This document shows positions 24,367-33,599 of a stretch of DNA of 64,000 bases, piece by piece. The notes beneath the pieces were generated by a model. That model was not told the DNA's origin. It searched no databases and saw only the letters and a program-made list of their open reading frames with translations. A program made the position numbers and the translations under genes. Origin of the DNA: Ilumatobacteraceae bacterium. Lineage in GTDB: Bacteria > Actinomycetota > Acidimicrobiia > Acidimicrobiales > Ilumatobacteraceae. The first letter of the stretch is position 1. Each line of letters opens with the position of its first letter. The stretch lies in assembly GCA_024643255.1 (NCBI GenBank), contig JAHENF010000003.1, forward strand, positions 64,260 through 128,259, written 5' to 3'.

Positions 24367-25365
24367 GTGGTCGACCGGAACCTGCAACGGGCCCAACGGG
24401 TCGCCGGCGCCGCCGAGGACGCCGTGCGTCGCGCGGCCATGCCGCTGCGCAACTTCGGGTTCCCGTACCGCACACCCACCGTGCCTCGCGGCGTCGAGGT
24501 GCCGCCTGAGGTGTCGGGGCTCGGCGCCCACTACGACACGGAGTGGGCGCGTCGCCCCTTGGCGTCGTCGGTGCGCACCATGATCATCGAAGGCCCGATC
24601 CGTCTGACGGCGCGAGTGCTCACCTCGCCGGAGATCGTCGGGACCGACCGGCTCGCCGACCTCACCTCGCTCGACGATCCGCCGCCGGTCATCTTCGCCC
24701 CGAACCACCACAGCCACCTCGACACCGGGTTGATGATCCGCTCGGTGCCGTTGGCCTGGCGGCACAAGCTGGTGGTTGCCGCAGCTGCCGACTACTTCTT
24801 CGACAAGAAGTGGAAGGCGGCGCTCTCGGCGTTGTCGCTGAACGCGATCCCAATCGACCGCGAGGTCACCGGGCGGACGTCGTCGGACCTGGTCAAGAGC
24901 CTGATCGACGACGGCTACAGCCTGGTGATCTACCCGGAGGGCGGACGGTCTCCCGACGGTTGGGGCCAGGACTTCAAGGGCGGTGCCGCCTACCTCTCCG
25001 CCCGCACCGGTGCACCGGTGGTACCCGTGTTCATCGACGGCACCGGAGCGATCTTCGGCAAGGGCATGAAGCGGCCGAAGCCGGGGCGTACGAAGGTCGT
25101 CTTCGGTGCGGCGCTGCGAGCGGACGAGGGAGAGTCGACTCGTCGTTTCAACGCCCGCATCCAGGCTGCCGTGACGACCCTCGGCGACGAGGCGATCACC
25201 GACTTCTGGACAGCCCGCCAGCGCGCCGCGACCGGCACCAATCCGCCCTTGACCGGGCCGGAGCACACGGGTTGGCGACGCGACTGGGCGCTGGCCGAGC
25301 GCCGCAAGCTCGGCACCGCCGGGCTCAGGCGCCGCCAGCAGCGGCGCTGGCCAGACCTGGGCTGA
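24367..25365 (+). CDS. PlsC-like 1-acyl-sn-glycerol-3-phosphate acyltransferase
   Basis: 332 residues. The acyltransferase catalytic motif HX4D is present in PNHHSHLDTG, and motif III in IYPEGGRSPDGWG (EGxRS); PVVPVFIDGTG is the usual motif IV strand. The family moves an acyl chain from acyl-CoA or acyl-ACP to lysophosphatidate or a related lipid hydroxyl at the membrane. It starts GTG, 7 nt after the LarA-like gene. In mycobacteria a HAD domain is fused to PlsC (Rv2483c type); here the HAD is fused to the reductase three genes upstream, which hints at a linked lipid pathway. Confidence 0.87.
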   Translation: MVDRNLQRAQRVAGAAEDAVRRAAMPLRNFGFPYRTPTVPRGVEVPPEVSGLGAHYDTEWARRPLASSVRTMIIEGPIRLTARVLTSPEIVGTDRLADLTSLDDPPPVIFAPNHHSHLDTGLMIRSVPLAWRHKLVVAAAADYFFDKKWKAALSALSLNAIPIDREVTGRTSSDLVKSLIDDGYSLVIYPEGGRSPDGWGQDFKGGAAYLSARTGAPVVPVFIDGTGAIFGKGMKRPKPGRTKVVFGAALRADEGESTRRFNARIQAAVTTLGDEAITDFWTARQRAATGTNPPLTGPEHTGWRRDWALAERRKLGTAGLRRRQQRRWPDLG

Positions 25366-25403
25366 GCGATACGCGCCACACCGCGGCGAATACGATGTGC
25401 ATC

Positions 25404-27539
25404 GTGACCGCACCGACGCTGCCCGCTCGAACTCCGGGCCGCATTCCGCTGCGACGCCACGTGATCGAGTTCGCGATCACCGCCGCGAGCTTCTGGCTCG
25501 TCGCGTGGATCATGCCGAGCATCTCGATCCGCGACGGGGGCACTGCGCTGGTCGCTGCCGCACTCCTTTCGGTCCTCAACGCGGTGCTCTGGCCGATCAT
25601 CTCGCGGTTCTTCTCCCGCATCATCCTGTGGACAGCCGGGCTCCTCGGCCTCGTCGCCAACGGATTGATCCTGTGGCTCGCGAACGAGCTCCTCGACGGC
25701 CTGACGATCGACTCGATGTGGGCCGCCGTCCTCGCTTCGTTCTTCATGACCGTGATCGGCATCGTGCTCAGCACGTGGCTGTCGGTCGACGACGACGCGG
25801 TGTGGCAACGCCAGACCGTTCGCCGGATGGTGAACCGCCTCGAACCACCGACGCCGACCGACGTCCCCGGCATCCTGTTCCTCCAGATCGACGGGCTCGC
25901 TGAACCAGTGGTCCGACAGGCGATCGCCAACGGGCACGCTCCGACGCTCGCACGATGGGTTCGCGACGGCTCGCATCGCATCACGGGCTGGGAATGCGAC
26001 CTGTCGTCGCAGACCGGTGCCAGCCAGGCCGGGATCCTGCACGGAAACAACCACAACATGCCCGCGTTCCGCTGGTACGACAAGGAGGCCGGCAAGGTCT
26101 TCACGTCGAACCGACCGAAGGACGCCGCCGAAATCGAGGCCCGCCAGTCAGACGGCCACGGGTTGCTCGCCGATGGCGGAGTCTCGCGGTCGAACGTGTT
26201 CTCCGGCGACAGCGTCGAGTCGGCGATCACGTTCAGCACGCTGCTCGACCGCAGCAAGCACAGCCACAAGACGGCCAACTACTTCCTGTCGGATCCGTAC
26301 GCGGTCAGCCGGCTGATCACGCTGACGATCGCCGACGCGTGGCGCGAGATCGTCGACCGTCGCGACACCCGACGGCGCGACGTCGTCCCGCGTCTCGAGC
26401 GGGGCGGCATTTATCCGATCCTGCGAGCGGCGACGACGACCATCCTGCGCGACCTGACGATCTACACGCTGATGAGCGACGTGTACCGCGGCGTGCCCTC
26501 CGCGTACGCCGACTTCGTCGGCTACGACGAGGTGGCCCACCACTCAGGCCTGTTCGCGCCGACGGCACTCGACACGCTGCGCCGACTCGACGCCCAGCTC
26601 GCTCGACTCGAATACGCCATCGCCGAGGCACCGCGGCCATATCACGTCGTGGTGCTCTCCGATCATGGTCAGACCCAGGGATCGACCTTCCTGCAGCGCT
26701 ACGACATGACGCTCGAGGATCTCGTCGACTCGCTGATCGACAGCGATATCGACATCGCCGTTCCGGAGATGTCGTCGGAGGGCTGGGGCAACCTCAACGG
26801 TGCGCTCACCGAGGCCGTGCGCGACAAGGACAGCCGGGTCGGCAAGCTCCTCGCCACGGTCACCCGCAACCGCATGGTCGACGGTGACGTCGTGCTCGGC
26901 CCGGCCCACGACGACGAACTCGCTGCGTCGACGGGCACCGACGAGGCGTCCAAGGCCGATGTCGTCGTGCTCGCGTCCGGCAACCTCGGCCTGGTGTCGT
27001 TCACGGACATCGAGGGACGAGCAACGATCGAGCAGTTGGCCACGCGCTTCCCGGGCCTGGTCGCCGGCCTCGCCGAGCACCCGGGCATCGGCTTCGTGCT
27101 CGTGCGCTCCGAGGCACTCGGCGGGCTCGTGATCGGTGGACGGGGAATCCACTACCTGTCCGACGATCACGTCGAGGGCGACGATCCCCTGGCCGGGTTC
27201 GGGCCGAATGCGGCCGACCACCTGCGCCGCACCGATTCGTTCACCAACGCCCCCGACATTTTGGTCAACAGCTTCTACGACCCTCACGCCGACGAGGGCG
27301 CCGCGTTCGAGGAACTGATCGGCTTCCACGGTGGCATGGGCGGCAACCAGACCCACCCGTTCCTGTTGTTCCCGGCAGGATTCGAACTGCCCGACGAACC
27401 GATCGTCGGCGCCGCGACGGTCCACCACTTGTTCAAGCGCTGGATGGCCACGATCAACGACGGAACTGCGGCAGCCCCGTGGACCGTTCCCGAGCGGCCC
27501 GCATCCGCCCCGATCCCCGAGATCGCCACCGACGGCTGA
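25404..27539 (+). CDS. Membrane-anchored phosphodiesterase (holin-like TM domain + alkaline phosphatase-type domain)
   Basis: About 711 residues. Four hydrophobic segments (about 20-140: ASFWLVAWIMPSI, ALLSVLNAVLWPII, GLLGLVANGLILWLA, FFMTVIGIVLSTWL) form the phage_holin_4_2-like domain. The rest is an alkaline phosphatase/type I phosphodiesterase fold: FLQIDGLAEP (metal Asp), SSQTGASQAGIL (nucleophile Thr/Ser region), GYDEVAHHSG and VVLSDHGQTQG (metal His/Asp), GGMGGNQTHPFLLFP. GTG 25404 is preferred to ATG 25395 because TACGAT (25391-25396) overlaps the ATG and lies 7 nt before the GTG. It probably cleaves a phosphodiester or lipid phosphate at the membrane. It has its own promoter but follows the lipid operon closely. 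Confidence 0.82.
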   Translation: MTAPTLPARTPGRIPLRRHVIEFAITAASFWLVAWIMPSISIRDGGTALVAAALLSVLNAVLWPIISRFFSRIILWTAGLLGLVANGLILWLANELLDGLTIDSMWAAVLASFFMTVIGIVLSTWLSVDDDAVWQRQTVRRMVNRLEPPTPTDVPGILFLQIDGLAEPVVRQAIANGHAPTLARWVRDGSHRITGWECDLSSQTGASQAGILHGNNHNMPAFRWYDKEAGKVFTSNRPKDAAEIEARQSDGHGLLADGGVSRSNVFSGDSVESAITFSTLLDRSKHSHKTANYFLSDPYAVSRLITLTIADAWREIVDRRDTRRRDVVPRLERGGIYPILRAATTTILRDLTIYTLMSDVYRGVPSAYADFVGYDEVAHHSGLFAPTALDTLRRLDAQLARLEYAIAEAPRPYHVVVLSDHGQTQGSTFLQRYDMTLEDLVDSLIDSDIDIAVPEMSSEGWGNLNGALTEAVRDKDSRVGKLLATVTRNRMVDGDVVLGPAHDDELAASTGTDEASKADVVVLASGNLGLVSFTDIEGRATIEQLATRFPGLVAGLAEHPGIGFVLVRSEALGGLVIGGRGIHYLSDDHVEGDDPLAGFGPNAADHLRRTDSFTNAPDILVNSFYDPHADEGAAFEELIGFHGGMGGNQTHPFLLFPAGFELPDEPIVGAATVHHLFKRWMATINDGTAAAPWTVPERPASAPIPEIATDG

Positions 27540-27544
27540 GCATC

Positions 27545-28297
27545 GTGGAGCTCACCTGGGTCGGCCACGCCACGATGCTGATCGACGTCGACGGTTACCG
27601 GGTGCTCACCGATCCGTTGTTGACCAAGCGGGTCGCCCATCTGCGGCGCCGCCGCCCGGATCCGGTGCCGGAGTCGTTCGACGTCGATCTGGTACTGCTG
27701 TCGCACGTCCACCTCGACCACGTGCACCTTCCATCGCTCAGACGTCTGCGGCCGACCGCGCGCGTGCTCACGCCGGTTGGTTCGGGACGGCTGTTGCGCA
27801 AGGCCGGCTTCGCCAACGTGACCGAGATCTCCGTCGGAGACCGTGTCGAGTCCGGACCTGTCGTGGTCGACGTCGTACCGGCAGCCCACAAGCGCGGTCG
27901 GGGTCCCCACTCGCGCGTCAGCGCCGACCCCGTCGGGTTCATCGTCGCCGGCGCCGGGCGGCGGATCTACTTCCCCGGCGACACCGACCTGTTCGACGCG
28001 ATGGCCGACTTCGGCGACATCGACGTTGCGCTCCTGCCGATCTGGGGCTGGGGGTCCACGCTCGGTGAAGGCCATCTCGATCCTCGACGCGCCGCCGCAG
28101 CGACAGGTCTGATCAAGCCGGGTCTCCTCGTGCCCATCCACTGGGGCACCTATGCTCCCGAAGATGGTCGGCGGCGCCTCCCCCGATGGTTCGACACCCC
28201 GCCGACCGACCTGCGCAGAGAACTCGAGTCGATCGACGAACTGCATCGACTCGGTCTCGTCGAACCCGGCGAGTCGATCACGGTGACGAGCCGATGA
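27545..28297 (+). CDS. MBL-fold metallo-hydrolase (UlaG/NAPE-PLD-like)
   Basis: 250 residues. N-terminal LTWVGHATMLIDVDGYRVLTDP is typical of the L-ascorbate lactonase UlaG/NAPE-PLD-like branch. The zinc motif is LLSHVHLDHVHLPSLRRL (HxHxDH), and further ligands are PAAHKRGR, FPGDTDLF (Asp) and VPIHWGTYAPE (His). All metal residues seem present. Members hydrolyse lactones, phospholipids or nucleotides. Its position straight after a lipid-phosphodiesterase gene makes a lipid ester or phosphoester substrate plausible. GTG start 6 nt after the previous stop; its own stop overlaps the lipoprotein start (ATGA). Confidence 0.85.
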   Translation: MELTWVGHATMLIDVDGYRVLTDPLLTKRVAHLRRRRPDPVPESFDVDLVLLSHVHLDHVHLPSLRRLRPTARVLTPVGSGRLLRKAGFANVTEISVGDRVESGPVVVDVVPAAHKRGRGPHSRVSADPVGFIVAGAGRRIYFPGDTDLFDAMADFGDIDVALLPIWGWGSTLGEGHLDPRRAAAATGLIKPGLLVPIHWGTYAPEDGRRRLPRWFDTPPTDLRRELESIDELHRLGLVEPGESITVTSR

Positions 28298-29280
28298 TCA
28301 GCCGCCGACTCGTCGCCCTCGGGGTCGTCGCCGCCGCGACCGTGGCCGCGTGCACGACCGAGCAGTCGTCGAACCCTGCGCCCACGCTGACATCGACCAC
28401 GTCGACGACGAGCACCACGACCACGACGACGTCCACCACGACGACGCTGCCGCCCAAACCGACCACGACCGTTGCCCAGTCGACCACGTCCCTGCCGAGC
28501 GGTCCCGCCGACGTGGAGGTGCCCCTCTTGATCGGCGGCGCGCAGGGCGGGTGGCTCTCCCTCGGTGCCTGGCGGTTCGACGCGTGGGCCGAAGCGGTCG
28601 ACAACGCCGGCGATCCTGTGACACCGACGATCGGACCGGGGACAGCCGTCACCGTGTCGAACCTCGGGCCCGACAAGAGGGGCAAACTCGGCACCTACAC
28701 CGACGCCTGTGGGATCGACGGCCGCACGGGCCCGACGATCGACGTGACCGTCCCTGCTCCCGATCCGCCCTCGTTCGGCTATGGCGCAGTCGCGCTGCCG
28801 ACTCCGTCGTGGGATCTCGAACCCCGCCCGATCGCGGTGCTCGCCAAGGGGCCGGCGGCCTACGAGCAACTCGGCGCCGACGCGTTCAGTCGCGATCCCG
28901 TCGACGGGACGCAGGGCACGGTCACGCAACTCGTGGTGACCGATCTCGACGGCGACGGCGACGACGAAGCGGTCGTCGTGTACGAGCACATCCAGAACTC
29001 GATCCGAGGTGCTCCTGGCGACTTCGCTGCGGTGCTCCTCGTCGACGCGACGACGCGCACCTCATCGACGGTGCTGAAGTCGTTCGTCGACCGGAATCTC
29101 GGCGCCAACAGCCTCCCGCTGATCGAACGGTTCAGGGTCGTCGATGTCGCCGACTACAACGGCGATGGTCGGATGGAGGTGGCCGTCCACTCGTGGTACT
29201 ACGAGGGCGCCTCGGTGACCGTGTTCGAGTACGACGGCTCCGAACTCACCCAGGTCCTGTCGACAGGCTGCGGCGCCTGA
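28294..29280 (+). CDS. Secreted lipoprotein with FG-GAP/VCBS-like EF-hand loops
   Basis: 328 residues. The N-terminal signal ends in VAACT, a lipobox whose Cys would be lipidated, so the protein is anchored on the outer face of the membrane. A Thr/Ser-rich linker follows (about 25-65), then a globular domain with two DxDGDGxxE-type loops: TDLDGDGDDEAVV and ADYNGDGRMEVAV, as in FG-GAP/VCBS repeats that bind calcium. No enzyme motif is visible. It is co-translated with the MBL hydrolase upstream (ATGA overlap). Extracellular binding or scaffolding is the likely role. Confidence 0.75.
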   Translation: MISRRLVALGVVAAATVAACTTEQSSNPAPTLTSTTSTTSTTTTTTSTTTTLPPKPTTTVAQSTTSLPSGPADVEVPLLIGGAQGGWLSLGAWRFDAWAEAVDNAGDPVTPTIGPGTAVTVSNLGPDKRGKLGTYTDACGIDGRTGPTIDVTVPAPDPPSFGYGAVALPTPSWDLEPRPIAVLAKGPAAYEQLGADAFSRDPVDGTQGTVTQLVVTDLDGDGDDEAVVVYEHIQNSIRGAPGDFAAVLLVDATTRTSSTVLKSFVDRNLGANSLPLIERFRVVDVADYNGDGRMEVAVHSWYYEGASVTVFEYDGSELTQVLSTGCGA

Positions 29281-29286
29281 ACGCGC

Positions 29287-31149
29287 CTACCAGGTGTCGA
29301 TGTTGGCTCGGCGGGGTGCAGCGAAGGGGTCGATCGCGGTCCGATGGGTCTCCGGTGCCGCGTCGAACAAGGTGCTGATCCACCGACGCGTTTCGGCCGG
29401 GTCGATCACGTCGTCGATCTCGAAGTGGGTCGCAACGCTCACCGCTTTGCCGTGTTCGTACAGGCGGTCGACCATCTCGCGGAAGAGAACCTCCCGTTCG
29501 GCATCATCGGTCACGGCGTCGAGCTCCTTGCGATAGCCCAACCGCACCGCACCCTCCAGTCCCATGCCACCGAACTCGCCGGTCGGCCAGGCCAGACACG
29601 CCAGTGGCGCCTTGGTGGTGCCGCCCATCATCGCCTGGGCACCGAGGCCGTAGGACTTGCGCGTCACGACCGACACCATCGGCACCGACAGGTTCGCACC
29701 GACGACGAACAGACGGCTGCAGTGCCGAACGAGCGCCGTCGCCTCGACGTCGGGTCCGACCATCATCCCCGGCGTGTCGACCAGTGTGACGACCGGGAGC
29801 CCGAAGGCGTCGCAGAGCTGCAGGAAGCGGGCTGCCTTGTCGGCACCGTCGGAGTCGATCGCTCCGGCGAGATGGCCGGGGTTGTTCGCCACCACACCGA
29901 CCGGTCGGCCTTCGAGTCGTGCGAGCGCCGTGACCATCCCGATGCCGAAGTCCCGGCGGAGCTCGAGGACCGAACCGACGTCGAACAGGCCCTCGATCGC
30001 GGTCCGGATGTCGTAGGCGCGCAGTCGATCGACGGGCACCACGTCGCGCAGCGCGGTCTGGTCGGGTGCCTCCCAGTCGGTCGTGCGGCCCTGGAAGTAC
30101 GAGACGTACTGCTTGGCGACCTGTACCGCCTCGGCTTCATCGGCGACGACGACGTCGACCACGCCGTTCGCCCGCTGGACCTCGATCGGGCCGATGGCCG
30201 TCGGCTCGAAGACACCGAGCCCTCCGCCCTCGATCATCGCCGGCCCGCCCATACCGATGTTCGAGTCGACCGTCGCGATCACCACGTCGCAGCACCCCAG
30301 GATCGCAGCGTTGCCGGCGAAGCAGTACCCCGACGCGATGCCGACGAGCGGCACGGTTCCGGACAGCTCGGCGAACCACCGGAAGGCCAGGCAGTCGAGG
30401 CCGCTCACCCCGATGCCGTCGGTGTCGCCGGGACGACCTCCTCCACCCTCGGTGAAGAACACGATTGGGATCCGGAGCTGCTCGGCCACCTCGAACAGGC
30501 GGTCCTTCTTGCGATGGTTCTGTGTGCCCTGCGTGCCCGCCAGCACCGTGTAGTCGTACGACACCGCTACGCACTTGGTGGTTCGACTCGAGCCCGACGA
30601 TGAGAACAGCTCGACATTGACGTCGCCGATCCCTCCGACGAGGCCGTCGCCGGGGGTCGACGCGATCAGGTCGTCGACCGAACGTCGGCGACGCTGGGCC
30701 GCGATCACGAGCGGGCCGTACTCGACGAACGAGCCGGGATCGACGAGGTCGGCGACGTTCTCGCGGGCGGTGCGATGATTGCGACTGCGTCGGCGGGCGA
30801 CCGCGTCGGGTCGTTGCTCGTCGAGGCCGACGAGATGGCGCTCGAGCACCTCGCGCAGATCGTCGCGTTCGAGACCGACCGGACCGCTCGACGTCGGTGC
30901 GGCGACCTGGTCGTCGTCGGTGACCACTTCGCGCACCTCGACGAGCACCTGACCTGCCGCGACGGCCTCGCCGTCGGCGATCATCACGACCTCGACCACA
31001 CCGCCCACCGGCGAGGTGATCTCGTGATGCATCTTCATCGACTCGACCAGCGCGAGCACTTGGCCGGAGCGCACCACCGAGCCGACCTCGACGAACACCC
31101 CGACGATCGTTCCCTGCAGTTCCGAACCGACCGCGACCGCCGAACTCAC
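29287..31149 (-). CDS. Fused biotinyl (BCCP)-carboxyltransferase, acyl-CoA carboxylase-like
   Basis: 620 residues. Residues about 5-75 form a biotinyl domain, LALVESMKMHHEITSP, with the Lys in SMKM as the biotin site. From about residue 100 two carboxyltransferase halves follow: GDGLVGGIGDVN, CVAVSYDYTVLAGTQGTQNHRKKDRLFE and FFTEGGGGRPGD in the first; RPVGVVANNPGHLAGAIDSDGADKAARFLQLCDAFGLPVVTLVDTPGMMVGP in the second. Fusion of BCCP to the carboxyltransferase (rather than to biotin carboxylase) is the notable feature. No biotin carboxylase gene is adjacent, so the protein must use one encoded elsewhere, for instance the one at 8906-10984. Only 1 nt separates it from the ClC gene upstream. Confidence 0.87.
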   Translation of the reverse strand: MSSAVAVGSELQGTIVGVFVEVGSVVRSGQVLALVESMKMHHEITSPVGGVVEVVMIADGEAVAAGQVLVEVREVVTDDDQVAAPTSSGPVGLERDDLREVLERHLVGLDEQRPDAVARRRSRNHRTARENVADLVDPGSFVEYGPLVIAAQRRRRSVDDLIASTPGDGLVGGIGDVNVELFSSSGSSRTTKCVAVSYDYTVLAGTQGTQNHRKKDRLFEVAEQLRIPIVFFTEGGGGRPGDTDGIGVSGLDCLAFRWFAELSGTVPLVGIASGYCFAGNAAILGCCDVVIATVDSNIGMGGPAMIEGGGLGVFEPTAIGPIEVQRANGVVDVVVADEAEAVQVAKQYVSYFQGRTTDWEAPDQTALRDVVPVDRLRAYDIRTAIEGLFDVGSVLELRRDFGIGMVTALARLEGRPVGVVANNPGHLAGAIDSDGADKAARFLQLCDAFGLPVVTLVDTPGMMVGPDVEATALVRHCSRLFVVGANLSVPMVSVVTRKSYGLGAQAMMGGTTKAPLACLAWPTGEFGGMGLEGAVRLGYRKELDAVTDDAEREVLFREMVDRLYEHGKAVSVATHFEIDDVIDPAETRRWISTLFDAAPETHRTAIDPFAAPRRANIDTW

Positions 31150-31150
31150 C

Positions 31151-32455
31151 TCAGCTGGTTCCCTCAGGCGAACGCTGGAAGGTGGTGATCGACTGTTGAC
31201 CCATCACCAACTCCGCAGCCACCGCCGCGAACAGGGCCGGCACGATGAAGCCTGGCTGTCCCGTCGCCTCGGCGACGAACATCACGGCAGCGAGCGGAAC
31301 GCGGTACCCCGCGCCGAGGAACGCAGCCATGCCCAGGAGCACGTAGAGCGTCGGATTGAGCGGGTTGACGATGTCTCCCACACCGCGCCCGACGATGGCC
31401 CCGCCGACGACGAGGGGGATGAACAGTCCGCCGACGCCACCCCCGGCGAGCGTGGTCGCCGTGGCGAGACATCGCAGCACGAGCACTGCGGCGAGCAACC
31501 AGATCGTGTGTTCCTGCCCCAGCCACACGATGACGCCGTATCCGGAGCCGATCGTCAGGCTCTCGCCCGTGAGCCCGCGGCAGATCACGAACAGCAGCGC
31601 CAGCATCACGGTCGACAGCGCGACGCGCAAGCCGATGGGCCGCAGCGTGAAGCCCTTGGCGTAGCGGATCAGCCGCGAGAACATCCGCGCGCCGATGGCA
31701 CAGCAGATCCCGATGAGGATGGCACCGGCGAGATCCTTGTACTCGAACGTGGCGCTGCCGTCGGTCTGGAACGTGAAGATCGGCCGAACGTTGCTCAACG
31801 CGACGAATACGAGGTATCCCGACGCGCTCGCGACGAGGGCAGGCAGCAGCATCCGGCGAGCCATCTGGTCGCGGTACGGCACCTCGAGGGCGAAGATGGC
31901 GCCGGTCGCAGGCGCCTTGAAGATGGCCGCCACGCCGGCTGCCGCTCCGGCGACGAGCAGCGTGCGGTGATCGGCCCCGCGGAACGCCTTCGGCAGGCGG
32001 CGCTGCATCATGGCGCCGAGCGCGGACCCGCCGTACATCGACGGACCTTCGAGGCCCATCGGCCCACCGAGCCCGAGCGTGGTCACCGCCGCGGCCATTC
32101 GACCCATGAATGCACGCAGCCGAACCGGGTACTCGGGATCGTGGAATGCACGGAGGTATTCGTCGGACGTTCCCGACGATGCGCCGTTGCCCAACGTCCG
32201 CAGAAGAATCGCGCCCAGCGCCAGTCCGGCGCCTGGAGCGAACGCGCCGACCCACAGCGGAGCTGCGAGCACCCTGTCGTACGACACCTCGACGACGACG
32301 TACTCGAAGAAGCGGACCATCAGCCCGGTGATCGATCCGGTGATCGCCGCCAACAGCACGACTTCTCGTGAACGGCGGACGAGATCTCGGAACTCTTCAC
32401 TCCGGATGTCGAACGACGGTGGGCGCCAACCCAACATCATCTTTCGATCCGACAC
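31151..32455 (-). CDS. ClC-family chloride channel/transporter
   Basis: About 434 residues from GTG 32455, selected because TAGACT (32469-32464, minus) ends 8 nt upstream; ATGs at 32440 or 32437 are alternatives. Many hydrophobic helices. ClC motifs: GLGGPMGLEGPS contains the gating glutamate (GxEGP), and GGGVGGLFIPLVVGGA is the GxFxP motif. The first ClC motif, GSGIP in canonical members, is degenerate here (GNGASSGTS), and the internal proton-glutamate region reads FALEVPYRD instead of IEE. These changes suggest altered anion selectivity or coupling. Co-transcribed with the carboxylase-like gene downstream. Confidence 0.87.
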   Translation of the reverse strand: MSDRKMMLGWRPPSFDIRSEEFRDLVRRSREVVLLAAITGSITGLMVRFFEYVVVEVSYDRVLAAPLWVGAFAPGAGLALGAILLRTLGNGASSGTSDEYLRAFHDPEYPVRLRAFMGRMAAAVTTLGLGGPMGLEGPSMYGGSALGAMMQRRLPKAFRGADHRTLLVAGAAAGVAAIFKAPATGAIFALEVPYRDQMARRMLLPALVASASGYLVFVALSNVRPIFTFQTDGSATFEYKDLAGAILIGICCAIGARMFSRLIRYAKGFTLRPIGLRVALSTVMLALLFVICRGLTGESLTIGSGYGVIVWLGQEHTIWLLAAVLVLRCLATATTLAGGGVGGLFIPLVVGGAIVGRGVGDIVNPLNPTLYVLLGMAAFLGAGYRVPLAAVMFVAEATGQPGFIVPALFAAVAAELVMGQQSITTFQRSPEGTS

Positions 32456-32504
32456 GACGGCCCAGTCTAGACGGTGAGCGCCGACCGTCCGGTACTGTCG
32501 GTTC

Positions 32505-33599
32505 ATGGCTGTGGCGGTGGTGACGGGGTCGGCGGGTTTGATCGGTTCGCAGGCGGTGCGGCACTTCGCGGCGGCGGGGTTCGATGTGGTCGGTGTCGAC
32601 AACGACATGCGGCGGGTGTTCTTCGGTGATGATTCCTCGACGGCGTGGATGGCCACCGAACTGCAACGTGAGCTCGCCGAGCGCTACACACATGCGAGTG
32701 TCGACGTGCGTGATCGTGACGGCATCGACGCGTTGTTCGCCACCTACGGCTCGGACATCTCGTTGGTGATCCACACCGCGGCGCAACCGTCGCACGACTG
32801 GGCGGCGCGCGAGCCGTTCACCGATTTCGACGTCAACGCGGTCGGCACGCTCAACGTGTTGGAGGCGACCCGGCGGCACTCGCCCGACGCGGTGTTCATC
32901 TTCACCTCGACCAACAAGGTGTACGGCGACACCCCGAACCGGTTGCCGCTGATCGAGCAGGAGACCCGTTGGGAGATCGACCCGACGCACACCTATGCCG
33001 GCGGCATCCGCGAGGACATGTCGATCGACACGACGCTGCATTCGATCTTCGGGGCCTCGAAGGTCGCTGCCGACGTGATGGTGCAGGAGTACGGCCGGTA
33101 CTTCGACATGCAGACCTCGGTGTTCCGCGGTGGCACCCTCACGGGCCCGAACCACTCGGCTGCCGAGCTGCACGGGTTCCTGGCCTATGTGATGCAGTGC
33201 ACGATGACCGACACCCCGTACCGGGTGTACGGCTATCAGGGCAAACAGGTCCGCGACGCCATCCATTCGGCCGATCTGATCTCGTGTTTCGACCACGTGC
33301 AACGCGCCGCTGCGGCCGGGGTGCGCCGCTGCGGCGAGGTGTACAACATCGGCGGCGGACGGTTCTCGAACTGCAGCGTCATCGAAGCGATCTCGCTGTG
33401 CGAGGACATCACCGGGCGCACGCTCGACTGGACCTACGTCGACGAGCACCGTGTCGGTGATCACATCTGGTGGATCGGCGACAACGGCCACTTCGCGGAG
33501 CTGCACCCCGACTGGCAGCTCACCTACGACGTCCCCGCCATCCTCGTCGAGATGCACGACGCCAACCGCGACCGCTGGACCCAGCGAACCGACCGATGA
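32505..33599 (+). CDS. NAD-dependent epimerase, CDP-paratose 2-epimerase-like
   Basis: 364-residue extended SDR. Cofactor loop [11 protein letters not shown] at the N terminus; [26 protein letters not shown] and [13 protein letters not shown] are typical of the RfbE/CDP-paratose 2-epimerase branch. The position of the catalytic YxxxK reads [11 protein letters not shown], with Phe in place of Tyr; the Lys is kept. The [11 protein letters not shown] ending is also family-like. It begins the exopolysaccharide locus and should supply or remodel a nucleotide sugar. TACTGT (32493-32498) is 6 nt before the ATG. Its stop overlaps the next start (ATGA). Confidence 0.85.
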   Translation: MAVAVVTGSAGLIGSQAVRHFAAAGFDVVGVDNDMRRVFFGDDSSTAWMATELQRELAERYTHASVDVRDRDGIDALFATYGSDISLVIHTAAQPSHDWAAREPFTDFDVNAVGTLNVLEATRRHSPDAVFIFTSTNKVYGDTPNRLPLIEQETRWEIDPTHTYAGGIREDMSIDTTLHSIFGASKVAADVMVQEYGRYFDMQTSVFRGGTLTGPNHSAAELHGFLAYVMQCTMTDTPYRVYGYQGKQVRDAIHSADLISCFDHVQRAAAAGVRRCGEVYNIGGGRFSNCSVIEAISLCEDITGRTLDWTYVDEHRVGDHIWWIGDNGHFAELHPDWQLTYDVPAILVEMHDANRDRWTQRTDR

